A stretch of 32,407 bases of DNA from Deltaproteobacteria bacterium (GCA_020349945.1 CP070704.1:677113-709519); one strand, 5' to 3'. Shown: positions 1 to 10,285, counted from the stretch's first letter. The notes: generated from the sequence alone by a model not told the origin. Numbers and translations: made by a program.

Positions 1-137
1 ACCTCAAGATGAGATATCCCTCCCGATGGAGACATCGGGACTGAAGACCCCTTGAAGACTACAAGGTTGATAGGCTAGGTGTGTAAGTGCAGTAATGTAC
101 TGAGCTAACTAGTACTAATAGGTCGTGAGGCTTGGCC
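1..137 (+). rRNA. rrl: 23S ribosomal RNA, 3' end (partial)
   Basis: The first ~137 bases match the strongly conserved 3' end of bacterial 23S rRNA, including the segment around GGTTGATAGGC, TGAGCTAACTAGTACTAATA and the closing CGTGAGGCTT. The 5' part lies outside the window. The 5S gene follows after about 50 bases, so this is the tail of an rRNA operon read on the plus strand. The exact 3' end is approximate. Confidence 0.95.
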
Positions 138-189
138 ATAATTATCTACCTTTTATTTCCTAACTGTAACAATATCGGCGCATAAGATA

Positions 190-307
<118 letters not shown>

Positions 308-316
308 CTTTTCGTA

Positions 317-350
317 CCCCTTATTGATTTGCTCATAAGGGGCTTTTTTT
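317..350 (+). terminator. Rho-independent terminator of the rRNA operon
   Basis: CCCCTTAT (317-324) pairs with ATAAGGGG (335-342) across a 10-nt loop, and a run of seven T follows. It closes the rRNA operon, ten bases before the stop codon of the convergent rsmE. Confidence 0.9.
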
Positions 351-359
351 AATCTCTTG

Positions 360-1112
360 TCAAAAGCTTACGTTTAAATCCCCCCATTCATATTGGATAA
401 TTGATACTAGTGACACAGCTGCTGTTTCCGTACGTAAGATTCTCTTTCCTAAAGATACTATTTTAAAGCCGGCCTGTCTTGCCAGATTGATTTCGTTCCC
501 GGTGAAACCTCCTTCAGGTCCTACCATAGTCAAGATATGAGGTAGTGGGCGTGTGGATCTGAGGACTTTCTTGAGATCTGTCTTGTCTTCATTTTCCCAC
601 AACAAGATCCGTAAGGTCTTTTTGCCTGGCGCATTCTTAATAATTTCTTCAAAGGGTAAAGGAGGATTTAAGGTTGGGAGGGTCGCTCTACCACATTGTC
701 TGCAGGACGATTTCATTATTTCCATCCAACGATCCATTTTATTTCTTAGATGGTCTGGTTTTGACCTTATCACCGTTCTTTCTGAATAGAAAAGAGCGAT
801 TGAGCTTATCCCTAATTCCGTTGTTTTCTGGATCAGATAATCCATAGGGTGAGATTTAATAAGGGCCTGGCCCAGGCTGATCTCTATTGGCGAGGAGGGG
901 AGAGGTGGAATACCCTTGTTGATTTTTACCTTTACCTCTTTGTAATGTATGTTTTCTATTGTTGATTCGAATAAGTTCCCTTTGCCATCCATAATAACCA
1001 GCGTATCACCTTTTTCCATTCTCAAAACCCTGCTAATATGTGTGGCCTCCTTGCCGGTGATGGATACAAGGCCGGTTGTCGGAATAATTTTATCGACGAG
1101 AAACCTTCTCAC
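360..1112 (-). CDS. rsmE: 16S rRNA (uracil-1498-N3)-methyltransferase RsmE
   Basis: The 250-residue product matches the RsmE family, SPOUT-fold enzymes that methylate N3 of U1498 in 16S rRNA using SAM. Visible signatures are an N-terminal PUA-like part (residues ~1-70), the knot motif GPEGGF at 198-203 and the C-terminal LGKRILRTETA at 221-231, which form the SAM pocket. Length is normal for the family. The start is GTG at 1112, preceded on the minus strand by a good AAGGGG Shine-Dalgarno (SD). The gene converges on the rRNA operon. In many genomes rsmE follows prmA; here nothing recognisable lies immediately upstream. Confidence 0.95.
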   Translation of the reverse strand: MRRFLVDKIIPTTGLVSITGKEATHISRVLRMEKGDTLVIMDGKGNLFESTIENIHYKEVKVKINKGIPPLPSSPIEISLGQALIKSHPMDYLIQKTTELGISSIALFYSERTVIRSKPDHLRNKMDRWMEIMKSSCRQCGRATLPTLNPPLPFEEIIKNAPGKKTLRILLWENEDKTDLKKVLRSTRPLPHILTMVGPEGGFTGNEINLARQAGFKIVSLGKRILRTETAAVSLVSIIQYEWGDLNVSF

Positions 1113-1730
1113 TAATTCCCCTTCTTTAGTCCCATGTTCCTATTTTGAGGCTGTTCTAAAATGTCAAAAATTGGTTTTACAAAGGCACGCAATCTATTTT
1201 AGGAATCTACTACAAAGCTTATTTATAGCATAGGATTTTACTAAAATATATCTTGTATATCGTGCGTATCATCACGACCCCTGTCTGTATCAATATCTGG
1301 CCTTCAGAACATATTCTCCCTTTGAGCACCTGTTTATTGCTGGACCTTGTTTTCCATTACCATGTGAACCTTTAATCACTTTTGGAAGGGGAATACCTGT
1401 ATCAAAAGAGATAATTGAAGCCTTACATGGAATTTATGAGGTGCTGAGAGGCTAAGCTAGTTATTTGATCGATTTTTGAGGATGACACCGAGAGGAATTT
1501 CCCAGGCTGGGAAAAAATTAGTGATGGCCCTTGCTAAGCTGATACCTCCGACCGAAAAGATGACTGAAAAAGTTTATGAGGCGAGGCGATTGCCATTAAG
1601 GTCAGCCGAGCAAAGTATGGTTCAGTGATCAATCCTTTCCTGAGAAGATTGATTGGAGCCTGAAAAGACATTGCTCGGTTTTTAATCGTTACCGATCAGA
1701 TAGAAGACCTTCATTACGAGTCGAGATCCC
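1113..1730. other. Gap between rsmE and tRNA-Leu with coding-like debris
   Basis: No intact gene is seen in this 618-base stretch. It holds a 73-codon open frame with no start codon (1234-1455, listed separately) and a 49-codon ATG frame (1482-1628) that I cannot assign and that has no convincing SD. The stretch looks like degraded coding sequence rather than a regulatory region. Confidence 0.5.
1234..1455 (+). pseudogene. Decayed open-frame fragment, possibly the C-terminus of a lysophospholipid acyltransferase-like (DUF374) protein
   Basis: The frame from the stop at 1231-1233 to the TAA at 1453-1455 is open for 73 codons but has no ATG, GTG or TTG start. Its residues include FPLPCEPLITFGRGIPVSKE, which loosely recalls the end of DUF374/LPLAT proteins (a basic-proline segment, then a 'FG.PIPV' strand). 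The resemblance is from memory and weak. If it is real, the gene has lost its 5' part. It could also be a chance open frame. Confidence 0.25.
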
Positions 1731-1818
1731 TGGTGCCGGAGGTCGGAATCGAACCGACATGGGCGCGAGGCCCGGAGGATTTTGAGTCCTCTGCGTCTAC
1801 CAGTTTCACCACTCCGGC
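1731..1818 (-). tRNA. tRNA-Leu (anticodon CAA)
   Basis: On the minus strand the acceptor stem GCCGGAG pairs with CTCCGGC, followed by an A discriminator and an encoded CCA. The D arm contains TGGTAGACGC, the anticodon loop is CTCAAAA giving anticodon CAA (codon UUG), the variable arm is long as in class II tRNAs, and the T arm contains GGTTCGATTCC. Length is 88 nt including CCA. Confidence 0.95.
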
Positions 1819-1970
1819 ATGGGTGTTCATTATAATTACAGGGGGTCGATTGTCAATACAATAACCCCCAATGAAACTTTAAAGAGCTGTTTTTATGTGC
1901 AGCTAGCTTTTCAAAAGATCATTCATGGTGAAGCCATGTAATTTCGGCAAAAGCAATGATCCACCTGGTG

Positions 1971-4448
1971 TCAAAGAAGCTTGCTGCTGGATTGTCCTTT
2001 TTTATCTTGATGATGGCGGTTTGCTGAACGCTTACCTTTCTTCACCCTTCTCTTTGTTTTCTGTTCCGACTCTTTGATTGACTCGCTCATTATCCTTAAT
2101 CTTTCAGTGACCAGATAATTCAGGGTATTCTTCGGGTAATTTCCTTTCCTATCTCTTTTCCCTGCCTTCACACCGGTTAGAATCTCAATTCCCTCATCCA
2201 TATTTTCAATGGCATAGATGTGAAATTTACCCTTTTCTACGGCAGCTACAACTTCTTGCCTCAGCATCAAATCGTTTATGTTTCTTTTTGGGATAATAAC
2301 GCCTTGGTCCCCGGTCAGACCTCTGGCCTTACAGACATCGAAAAAACCCTCTATCTTCCTGGTAATACCACCAATAGGCTGACACTCACCTAACTGGCTT
2401 ACAGAACCCGTAACAGCAATCCCCTGACGTATTGGTTTCTTTGATAGGCAGGACAGAATAGCAAAAAGTTCAGCAGCCGAGGCACTGTCTCCATCAACCA
2501 TTCCATAGCTTTGCTCAAAGGTAACGCTGGCCGAAAGGGCGAGGGGCTTGTCCAATGCATATTTATTTTTCAGATAACTTTCCATAATCAGGATGCCTTT
2601 GGTATGTATATTTCCACTCATTTTGGCCTCCCGCTCAATATCTACTATTCCTTCCTTGCCGGGTGTAGCCGTAGAGGTTATCCTTATCGGTTTGGCAAAC
2701 ACATAGTCACCCAAGTCGTAAATAGTCAAGCCATTTACTTGGCCTATAACCTGCCCTTTTGTCTGGATATTGAGGGTCTGTTCTTCAATCATGTCCTGGA
2801 TTTTCGTCTCCATGAGATTTGATCTCTGCCTCTTTTCATCAATGGCCCTTTCAATATCGGTTGATTCAATGGACTTTCTTCCCCGTTGCTTGGCCCAGAA
2901 GTTGGCCTCTACCACCAAATCTTTTATTTCTGGCAGTTTCAGTGACATTTTTCGCTGATTTCCCACTAATTCAGAGGCATACTCTACGATTCTGGCCAGA
3001 CCTTTTTTATCAATGTCCAGTAAATGTTCCTCTTCACATGCCTTGGCAATATAGAAAAGATAATTCTTAATCTGTCTTTTGGTCTTTTTTATACTATCAT
3101 CAAGCTGGGCCTTGACCTTGAACATCTTCTTAAAATCGCTGTCAAAGGAATAGAGAAGATGATATATATGAGGATCGCCTATCAGTACGACCTTGATATT
3201 TAGAGGAATAGGGATGGGTTTTAAGGTCTTTGTTGATATAAATCCTATCTCTTCTGCCAGATCCTCAATCCTAATCTCCTTATTTTTAATCGCCCTCTTC
3301 AGGGCATTCCAAGATCCAAGACTACGCAGCAAATCCATGGCCTTGATAACGAGATAACCGCCATTCGCCCTATGCAGGGCTCCGGGTCTTATCATGGTAA
3401 AATCTGTAAACAGGGCACCAAACTGTGACTGCTTCTCTATTCTGCCAAATAGATTAAGATAGGTAGGGTTGGTTTCGACTATAACTGGAGCCCCTTTACA
3501 TTTTGAGTTGTCAATCAAGACATTCACCTCATATCGATTGAATGAGGGTTCGATCTGGGGCATGAAAAAAGGGCCTTGATGGATTGGGTGTTTTTGTTTG
3601 AAATTATCTATATTAAGGATAATGTCCCCCTTCATTCCTTTGAGATAATCTAGTACCTCTGGCAGATCCCTATATTTTGTCTCAAGTTCCTCAATAAGCA
3701 GTCCGACACGGTAAAGGGCGATCTTGTTATCAAGGCCCTTGATCTTTTCTTTTAGTCCCCTATCAAGGTTCCTAATGGTCCTCATCGTCTCCTTCATCTG
3801 TTTCTGCAATTCTTGGCTTACCTTCTGGAGCCTTTTTCTTTCTTCCTTTGGCAGGGCACCTATAGTTTCGTCATCCATTGGTTTGCCATCCTTTGATGGC
3901 ATTATCATCATTCCCACCTGACTAATATTGAGGATAAACCCCTCCTTGTTTACCTTTTTTTCCAGCAGGGAGATCAGCTCGTTCCTCTTGGTATCAAATA
4001 TTTTTGATATTGCCTCCTTTTCTTTACTATAATCCTCGCTTTCAAAGACATCCTGTATCTCTGTCTTCACCTCTTCTATGAACTCAGATAGGTCCTTTTT
4101 TAATCTTATGCCCATACCCCTTTTCAATTTAAGAAATTTCGGCGTATCTTGCTCATGAAAATTGTATACATAGCACCAGTCTGAGGGTGGCGGGTCCTCT
4201 TTGGCTATTTTCTCAATGTATGTCTTGGCGATAAAGGTCTGGCCGGTCCTGTCTGGTCCGGCTACATACAGATTATAGTCATTTCCTGGCATCTTGAGCC
4301 CAAATTTAATGCCCTTGACTGCCTTATCCTGAGCCACCAACAGTTGCTTCCTTTTATTTATTTCTCTAGTAGATTGAACACCAAGAGAATCTGGGTCACA
4401 CAATCCCCGGAGCCTTTCTAGGGCCACTTCCTTAGGTTTTCCATCCAT
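1971..4448 (-). CDS. Lon-related protease of the AAA_32 / S16 family with a degenerate Walker A motif
   Basis: The 825-residue product follows the AAA_32 plus Lon protease (peptidase S16) architecture. An N-terminal nucleotide-binding-like domain is interrupted by a long charged coiled-coil insertion (~105-260), followed by the GALHRANGGYLVI segment (~355-367) and a C-terminal Lon proteolytic domain. The Ser-Lys dyad is present: Ser655 in GDSAS and Lys698 in GGITRK, 43 residues apart as in E. coli Lon. The P-loop reads GPDRTGQT (64-71), with Gln where the nucleotide-binding Lys should be, and the Walker B-like strand lacks an acidic residue. Family knowledge: LonC-type proteases with decayed Walker motifs lack ATPase activity, so this may be an ATP-independent cytosolic protease. 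The Lys/Ser-rich tail (~790-825) is additional. It is a single gene, with SD AAAGGG before the ATG at 4448. Confidence 0.88.
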   Translation of the reverse strand: MDGKPKEVALERLRGLCDPDSLGVQSTREINKRKQLLVAQDKAVKGIKFGLKMPGNDYNLYVAGPDRTGQTFIAKTYIEKIAKEDPPPSDWCYVYNFHEQDTPKFLKLKRGMGIRLKKDLSEFIEEVKTEIQDVFESEDYSKEKEAISKIFDTKRNELISLLEKKVNKEGFILNISQVGMMIMPSKDGKPMDDETIGALPKEERKRLQKVSQELQKQMKETMRTIRNLDRGLKEKIKGLDNKIALYRVGLLIEELETKYRDLPEVLDYLKGMKGDIILNIDNFKQKHPIHQGPFFMPQIEPSFNRYEVNVLIDNSKCKGAPVIVETNPTYLNLFGRIEKQSQFGALFTDFTMIRPGALHRANGGYLVIKAMDLLRSLGSWNALKRAIKNKEIRIEDLAEEIGFISTKTLKPIPIPLNIKVVLIGDPHIYHLLYSFDSDFKKMFKVKAQLDDSIKKTKRQIKNYLFYIAKACEEEHLLDIDKKGLARIVEYASELVGNQRKMSLKLPEIKDLVVEANFWAKQRGRKSIESTDIERAIDEKRQRSNLMETKIQDMIEEQTLNIQTKGQVIGQVNGLTIYDLGDYVFAKPIRITSTATPGKEGIVDIEREAKMSGNIHTKGILIMESYLKNKYALDKPLALSASVTFEQSYGMVDGDSASAAELFAILSCLSKKPIRQGIAVTGSVSQLGECQPIGGITRKIEGFFDVCKARGLTGDQGVIIPKRNINDLMLRQEVVAAVEKGKFHIYAIENMDEGIEILTGVKAGKRDRKGNYPKNTLNYLVTERLRIMSESIKESEQKTKRRVKKGKRSANRHHQDKKGQSSSKLL

Positions 4449-4773
4449 ATTTCTACCCTTTTACGGTCTTACTGCTTTACCAACATTCCTTATCAACCCT
4501 TCTTTTAAATTGCAAGGCAATATTTAGACAGTAGGTAAACCCTAAGGATTAAAGGGATGGATTTTTCCTGAACCTTGAGTCCAGCAGAAAACGAGATTAT
4601 TCTCCCGGGGGGAGTTCCCAGAATTTGTTTGACTTCAATGTTTGTGGGTGGTAGTTTTCAAAAAATGAATGACGATTCATCCATTGTTTTTTCTTCTATT
4701 GTAACCAGCCTTATTGCATACCAAAGTTACCTATAAATGGTGAATAATTGTAGGGAAAGAAGGAGGTCTATTT
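4449..4773. other. Divergent intergenic region between the Lon-like gene and fadN
   Basis: This 325-base AT-rich region separates two divergent genes and should hold both promoters. The best fadN candidate is TTGACT at 4629-4634 with a weak TAGTTT at 4652-4657 (17-bp spacing). A FadR-like palindrome follows at 4666-4683. No open frame worth reporting is present. Confidence 0.6.
4666..4683. promoter_or_regulatory. FadR (TetR-family)-like operator upstream of fadN
   Basis: The 18-bp site TGAATGACGATTCATCCA contains a perfect ATGAAT/ATTCAT inverted repeat. It matches 14 of the 16 defined positions of the Bacillus FadR box as I recall it (TGAATGANTANTCATTCA). It lies ~90 bp before the fadN start and just downstream of the best -35/-10 candidate, where a bound repressor would block transcription. 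In Bacillus and Thermus, FadR represses beta-oxidation genes and is released by long-chain acyl-CoA. No fadR gene lies in the window. Confidence 0.6.
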
Positions 4774-7206
4774 GTGAGTAGGGCCATCAAAAAGTGTGCG
4801 GTGCTCGGAGCCGGAGTAATGGGCGCGACTATTGCCGCACAGTTAGCCAATGTGGGCTTCGAGACAATTCTTGTTGATATTGTTCCCCCTGAATTGACGG
4901 ACGATGATAAGAGAAAGGGGCTTACCAAGGAGAGTAAAGGATTCAGGAATAAGCTGGCACAAAACGGGTTGGACACGGCACTGAAGTCGAAACCGGCATC
5001 CTTCTATGTGCCAGAAAGTGCTCAGCTGATTACCATCGGCAACATGGAAGACAATATAGGATGGTTAGGCGATGTGGACTGGATCATTGAAGCAGTGGTG
5101 GAAAGGCTGGACATCAAAAAAAGCGTCTTTGAGAAGATTGAAGCGGTTTTGAGGCCTGGAACCATCGTTACATCCAATACCTCCGGTATATCGGCCAAGG
5201 CTCTGTGTGAAGACCGGTCGGAAGACTTTCGAAGGTATTTTGCCATTACCCATTTTTTTAATCCGCCGCGATATATGAAACTCCTAGAGATCGTATCAGG
5301 GCCCGACACCCTTCCTGAGGTTATTCAGGCCTTGGCCGAAGCGTGTGAGAGGGGCCTTGGAAAAGGGATCGTCTATGCCAAGGACACGCCGAATTTTATA
5401 GCCAACCGAATCGGGGTCTATAGCATGTTTTGCGTGTTACAGGCGATGATGGACCTGGGATTGACAATCGAAGCTGTGGACGAGCTAACCGGACGTGTGG
5501 TGGGCAATGCCAAAAGCGCCTCCTTCAGGACAGCAGATCTGGTGGGCCTTGATACCCTGCTTCATGTTGCAGAGAATGTATACGAAGGAGCGCCTAACGA
5601 CGAAGAACGGGAGATGTTCAGGCCCCCGGATCTCATTAGACAGATGATTGAGAAGAAGCTTCTTGGGGAAAAGGCCAAGCAGGGGTTTTACAAAAAGGCA
5701 GTGGATCGTGAAGGCAAAAGGGTGATCCTTTCCCTGGATTACCATACCCTGGAGTATAGCCCCCAGGTAAAGGTAAAGCTGGCTTCCCTGGAAGCGGCGA
5801 AGGGGATTTCAGGGACCTCTGGAAGGATCAAGTCGCTTTACTATGCTGATGACCTTGCAGGCCAGTTCACCTTCCGTACTTTGACAGAAGGCCTCATCTA
5901 CTCAGCCAACCGGATTCCGGAGATTGCTGACGATATCGTGAATGTGGATAACGCCATGAAGTGGGGTTTTGGCCGGAAAATGGGACCTTTTGAGGCCTGG
6001 GATGCCATTGGGGTAAGCGAATCTGTGGCAAAAATGAGGGAAAAGGCATACCAGGTCCCAGCCTGGGTCGAGGAGATGCTCGAGATGGGCAAGAGGTCTT
6101 TTTACAAGAGAGAAGCCGGTCGGCTCTACTTCTACGACCTCGCGTCCAAGGATTATGAGGAAGTCCCGGTCAAGCCGGGCGTTATTGTTTTGCCCTCCCT
6201 CAAGGATCGGGAAAAGAAGGTGGCCGGGAACAAAGGCGCAAGCCTGATTGACATCGGTGATGGAGTTGCGTGTTTAGAATTCCATACCAAGATGAATGCC
6301 ATGGGCGATGATATTGTCAATATGGTCATCAAATCGGTCGACATTGTGAGTAAGGATTTTCAAGGCCTGGTCATCGCCAACCACGCCGATAATTTTTCCG
6401 TGGGGGCCAACCTGCCTCTTGTTCTGTTCACAGCACAGGAGGAGGAGTGGGAGGAGCTGGCTTGGATGGTCAAGACATTCCAGGACGCATTCATGAGGCT
6501 GAAGTACATGGACAAGCCCGTTGTAGCTGCACCCGCTGGTATGGCCCTGGGAGGAGGGTGTGAAATTTGTCTGGCCGCGGATCGGGTGCGCTATGCTGCG
6601 GAGACCTACATGGGTCTTGTAGAAGTCAGTGTCGGTTTAATCCCTGCTGGTGGAGGGACCAAGGAGCTGCTCCTACGCAATACGGAACACCTTTTCGAGG
6701 TTCAGCAGGGAGGCATTTACCCGAAGCAGATCGAGTTAATGCCCTTTGTGGCCAGGGCCTTTGAGACCATTGCCCTGGCAAAGGTATCCACCTCCGGTCC
6801 AGAGGCGGTCAAGATTGGTTACCTGAGACCGACAGACAAAATGAGCGTTAACCGAGATTTTCTGATAGAAGACGCGAAGGAGACGGTTCTGGCCATGAAT
6901 ATGGAGGGTTATACACCGCCCAGACCCGTGGAAGGCATCCGTGTTGCAGGCGAGAACACCCTTGCCATGATAAAGCTTGCGCTCTGGACATTGCATGAGC
7001 AGGACTATGCTACTGATCATGATGTGACGGTGGCTACTAAGGTGGCGCATGTGCTGTGTGGTGGGAATGTAGTGGCGGATACCAAGGTGAGTGAACAGTA
7101 CCTCTTGGATCTGGAAAGGGAGGCCTTTTTGAGCCTGTGTGGTGATCCAAAGACCCATGCCAGGATTCAGCATACGCTGAACACAGGTAAACCGCTCAGG
7201 AACTAG
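4774..7206 (+). CDS. fadN: 3-hydroxyacyl-CoA dehydrogenase / enoyl-CoA hydratase FadN
   Basis: The 810-residue bifunctional enzyme catalyses the two middle steps of beta-oxidation: hydration of trans-2-enoyl-CoA and NAD-dependent oxidation of L-3-hydroxyacyl-CoA. The order is N-terminal Rossmann domain (GAGVMG near residue 13), the dehydrogenase signature [13 protein letters not shown], the helical C-terminal dehydrogenase domain repeat (to ~430) and a C-terminal crotonase domain (~485-720). The crotonase has an oxyanion-hole segment FSVGAN and both catalytic glutamates, in GGGCE and in [10 protein letters not shown]. This order (dehydrogenase first) is that of B. subtilis FadN, opposite to E. 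coli FadB, and the length agrees. The start is GTG at 4774 behind AGGAGG. It is the first gene of fadNAE. Confidence 0.93.
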   Translation: MSRAIKKCAVLGAGVMGATIAAQLANVGFETILVDIVPPELTDDDKRKGLTKESKGFRNKLAQNGLDTALKSKPASFYVPESAQLITIGNMEDNIGWLGDVDWIIEAVVERLDIKKSVFEKIEAVLRPGTIVTSNTSGISAKALCEDRSEDFRRYFAITHFFNPPRYMKLLEIVSGPDTLPEVIQALAEACERGLGKGIVYAKDTPNFIANRIGVYSMFCVLQAMMDLGLTIEAVDELTGRVVGNAKSASFRTADLVGLDTLLHVAENVYEGAPNDEEREMFRPPDLIRQMIEKKLLGEKAKQGFYKKAVDREGKRVILSLDYHTLEYSPQVKVKLASLEAAKGISGTSGRIKSLYYADDLAGQFTFRTLTEGLIYSANRIPEIADDIVNVDNAMKWGFGRKMGPFEAWDAIGVSESVAKMREKAYQVPAWVEEMLEMGKRSFYKREAGRLYFYDLASKDYEEVPVKPGVIVLPSLKDREKKVAGNKGASLIDIGDGVACLEFHTKMNAMGDDIVNMVIKSVDIVSKDFQGLVIANHADNFSVGANLPLVLFTAQEEEWEELAWMVKTFQDAFMRLKYMDKPVVAAPAGMALGGGCEICLAADRVRYAAETYMGLVEVSVGLIPAGGGTKELLLRNTEHLFEVQQGGIYPKQIELMPFVARAFETIALAKVSTSGPEAVKIGYLRPTDKMSVNRDFLIEDAKETVLAMNMEGYTPPRPVEGIRVAGENTLAMIKLALWTLHEQDYATDHDVTVATKVAHVLCGGNVVADTKVSEQYLLDLEREAFLSLCGDPKTHARIQHTLNTGKPLRN

Positions 7207-7286
7207 AGTTTATCGTGTGTATAGGGTTTGTTGAGTTCATTGTAGACTCAACAAACACAAGAAACACCAGTACGGAGGAAGATAGG

Positions 7287-8471
7287 ATGAGAGAAGCCGT
7301 GATTGTCGCTGCCTGCAGAACAGCAGTCGGAAAGGCCCCTCAAGGAACACTGAAGGATACTCGCCCGGAGCAGATGGGATGTGCTGTGCTAGGTGATCTG
7401 CTGAAAAGGGCTGGGGACCCTGATCCGATGCTCATTGATGATGTGATTATTGGATGTGCCTTTCCTGAGGCTACCCAGGGGCTCAACCTTGGGCGGGTCC
7501 TGGTGATGTCCATGGGTTGGCCAGATCGTATCCCAGGCATGACCGTAAACAGATTTTGCTCCTCAGGGCTCCAGGCTATTGCCATTGGCGCTGAAAAGAT
7601 TATGTGCGGTTTCTCAGATGTGGTGATTGCAGGCGGCGTGGAAAGTATGAGCCAGATCCCTATGGGAGGAGGCATGATGTATCCCAACCCAGCCTTGGTG
7701 GACATGAGACCGGGCTCATTCACCGGTATGGGACTCACTGCGGAAAATGTGGCGGAAAGGTATAATATCAGCCGTGAGGAACAGGATGAATTCGGGGCCA
7801 GGAGTCAACAGAGGGCTGAGGCAGCGATTAAGGCTGGTAGGTTCAAGAGTCAGATCGTTCCTGTGAAGGTGAAAAGGCAAAGACAATTACCGAACGGGCA
7901 TTTTGAGTTCGAGGAGGTGATCTTTGATACAGACGAGGGCATGCGCCCTGGCACGACAAAGGAGGGTATTGCCCATATTAGGCCGGCCTTCAAACCAGAC
8001 GGCACGGTGACGGCCGGGAACTCCTCTCAGATGAGCGATGGTGCAGCAGGGGTTGTGCTCATGTCAAGGGACAAGGCCATGGAGTTAGGCCTGAAGCCCA
8101 TGGCCACCTTCCGGTATTATGCCGTTGAGGGATGTGAACCGGAATATATGGGCGTGGGACCGTCAGTGGCGGTTCCCAAGGTGCTCAAGATAGCCGGCAT
8201 GGCCCTAGATCAGATGGAATTGATTGAGCTGAATGAGGCCTTTGCTGCCCAGTCCATTTATTGTATCAGGAAGCTGGGGATCCAGGAGGAGATCGCCAAC
8301 GTGAATGGCGGTGCCATTGCTTTAGGTCATCCCTTGGGGTGCACAGGCGCGAAGTTGACAACCCAACTGATCTATGAAATGCAGGAGAGAAGACTTCGGT
8401 GGGGATTGGTCACCATGTGCATCGGTTTTGGCATGGGAGCCGCTGCTATCTTTGAGATAGGCGATTATTAA
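7287..8471 (+). CDS. fadA: Acetyl-CoA C-acyltransferase (3-ketoacyl-CoA thiolase) FadA
   Basis: The 394-residue thiolase performs the last beta-oxidation step, cleaving 3-ketoacyl-CoA with CoA to acetyl-CoA and a shortened acyl-CoA. The acylated nucleophile is Cys91 in [10 protein letters not shown], His348 lies in ALGHPLG and the proton-exchanging Cys378 in TMCIGFG, all at the classical thiolase positions. The open frame extends upstream to 7215, but the ATG at 7287 has a good SD (GGAGG) and starts with the typical [15 protein letters not shown]. It lies 80 bp after fadN and 20 bp before the fadE start chosen here. Confidence 0.95.
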   Translation: MREAVIVAACRTAVGKAPQGTLKDTRPEQMGCAVLGDLLKRAGDPDPMLIDDVIIGCAFPEATQGLNLGRVLVMSMGWPDRIPGMTVNRFCSSGLQAIAIGAEKIMCGFSDVVIAGGVESMSQIPMGGGMMYPNPALVDMRPGSFTGMGLTAENVAERYNISREEQDEFGARSQQRAEAAIKAGRFKSQIVPVKVKRQRQLPNGHFEFEEVIFDTDEGMRPGTTKEGIAHIRPAFKPDGTVTAGNSSQMSDGAAGVVLMSRDKAMELGLKPMATFRYYAVEGCEPEYMGVGPSVAVPKVLKIAGMALDQMELIELNEAFAAQSIYCIRKLGIQEEIANVNGGAIALGHPLGCTGAKLTTQLIYEMQERRLRWGLVTMCIGFGMGAAAIFEIGDY

Positions 8472-8491
8472 TTGAGAAGGGAGTGGTAAAA

Positions 8492-10285
8492 TTGGCAAGG
8501 GAAAAGCTTTTTAAGGGTGGAGAGTTCTTGATTAGGGATGTCCTACCGGGGGAGGTGTTTACCCCGGAGGATTTTACTGAGGAACAGCGGCTGATCGGCA
8601 AATCAGCTGAGGAGTTCGGTTTGGGTGAACTTGAACCAAGAAAGGAGGAGCTTGAGGAGCTAAACCCGGAATTAGTTAAGGGCATTTTAAGAAAGGCGGG
8701 CGAACTCGGCCTTCTCTCGACAGATATCCCCGAGATTTATGGGGGGGCAGGATTGGATACTATAAGCTCTGTGCTGGTTGTAGAGCGAATCATGCGGGGA
8801 ATACCTGCATTCGATATAGCCTATGGGGTTCAGACAGGTATTGGAAGTCTCCCGATCGTCTTTTTTGGATCACCGGAGCAAAAGAAAAAATATCTCCCAA
8901 GACTGGCCACCGGCGAGATGATCGGTGCCTTTGCCCTGACAGAGCCAGAACACGGATCCGATGCACTTACCGCAGAAACCGTGGCAGTTTTATCCGAGGA
9001 TGGCAGATATTACGTCCTGAATGGGCAGAAGCAGTTTATCACCAATGCAGGCTTTGCCGATATCTTCCTTACCTATGCCCAGGTCGATGGAACAAAGTTT
9101 ACCAGTTTTATCGTGGAGCGTAACTGGGATGGTGTCTCGGTAGACGAGGAAGAGAAAAAGATGGGAATTCATGGCACCTCTACGCGATCTGTTATCTTCC
9201 AGGATGTCAAGGTACCTGTAGAAAATGTCCTGGGCGAGATTGGACGGGGCCATGTTGTAGCCCTCAATACGCTCAATATCGGTAGATACAAGCTGGGCCC
9301 AAGCACGGTTGGAGGAGCCAAGCTTCTCATTGCCGAGTGTGTAAAATATGCCAAGAAGAGAATCCAGTTTGGGAAAGCTATCTGCGAATTTGGCCTGATA
9401 AAACATAAGATCGCTGAGATGGTTATTAAGACATATGTAAATGAGAGTATGGTCTATCGCACCGCAGGTCTGCTTAATCTGGCCTTAGAGGGAATTGACC
9501 CCTCTAAAGAGGATGCGGGTCAGAAGACTGGTAAGGCCCTCAGAGAATATGCCTTAGAGTGTTCGATAAATAAGAACTTCGGTTCGGAAATGCTTGATTA
9601 TGTGGCAGATGAATGTGTGCAGATTATGGGCGGTTATGGTTATATCCAGGACAACCCGGTGGAGCGTGCCTATAGGGATGCCAGAATTAACCGCATCTGG
9701 GAAGGGACCAATGAGATTAATCGGCTTTTAATTGTGGACATGCTTATGAGGGCTGCCATGAAGGGGGAACTTCCCCTCCTTGAGATTATCAAAAGGGTAG
9801 CTGGGGAGCTTCTCAGCTATAGGCTGGAGATGGGCGAGGAAGAGGGAATTCTTGAGAAGGAGGGGAAAATGGTGGCTATGGCAAAGAAGATAGCCCTCCT
9901 GGCAGCTGGGGCAGCGACCCAGAAATACATGGATAAGCTCGGAGACGAACAGGAAATTGTTGCCCTGATTGCTGATATTATCATCGAGATCTTTGCCATG
10001 GAGAGCGCATACCTGAGGGCCTCGAAAAAGATACAAAAGGAGGGCGAGGAGAAATCGACAATACATATCGCTGTCACCCAGGTTTATATCAATGATACGT
10101 TCCCACAGGTGGATATGATGGCAAGGCGGGTCTTTGCTGCTCTTAGTGAGGGTGAAGAGCTCAGAACCCAGTTGATGGGCCTGAAGAAATTGGCCCGCTT
10201 TACCCCGATAAACACCATTACCCTTAGGAGAAAGGTTGCAGATAGCATTATTCCCGTTGCCCGCTATAACCTGACTAAGATATAA
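8492..10285 (+). CDS. fadE: Acyl-CoA dehydrogenase FadE (long, ~600-residue type)
   Basis: This FAD-dependent enzyme catalyses the first step of beta-oxidation. Counting from the GTG at 8483, the ACAD signatures are FALTEPEHGSDA (150-161), GQKQFITNAG (181-190), MGIHGTSTRS and IWEGTNEINR, with the catalytic base Glu407. About 180 further helical residues follow the ACAD core, as in B. subtilis FadE and unlike ~380-residue short-chain enzymes. Two starts are possible. GTG at 8483 overlaps the SD itself; TTG at 8492 sits 8 nt behind AAGGGAG (8477-8483) and is preferred here (597 residues). It is the last gene of the fad operon. No ETF genes are in the window. Confidence 0.92.
   Translation: MAREKLFKGGEFLIRDVLPGEVFTPEDFTEEQRLIGKSAEEFGLGELEPRKEELEELNPELVKGILRKAGELGLLSTDIPEIYGGAGLDTISSVLVVERIMRGIPAFDIAYGVQTGIGSLPIVFFGSPEQKKKYLPRLATGEMIGAFALTEPEHGSDALTAETVAVLSEDGRYYVLNGQKQFITNAGFADIFLTYAQVDGTKFTSFIVERNWDGVSVDEEEKKMGIHGTSTRSVIFQDVKVPVENVLGEIGRGHVVALNTLNIGRYKLGPSTVGGAKLLIAECVKYAKKRIQFGKAICEFGLIKHKIAEMVIKTYVNESMVYRTAGLLNLALEGIDPSKEDAGQKTGKALREYALECSINKNFGSEMLDYVADECVQIMGGYGYIQDNPVERAYRDARINRIWEGTNEINRLLIVDMLMRAAMKGELPLLEIIKRVAGELLSYRLEMGEEEGILEKEGKMVAMAKKIALLAAGAATQKYMDKLGDEQEIVALIADIIIEIFAMESAYLRASKKIQKEGEEKSTIHIAVTQVYINDTFPQVDMMARRVFAALSEGEELRTQLMGLKKLARFTPINTITLRRKVADSIIPVARYNLTKI

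Noticed and set aside
7215..7286. Upstream extension of fadA
   Set aside because: The first 24 codons have no thiolase similarity, whereas the ATG at 7287 has a good SD and the conserved N-terminus.
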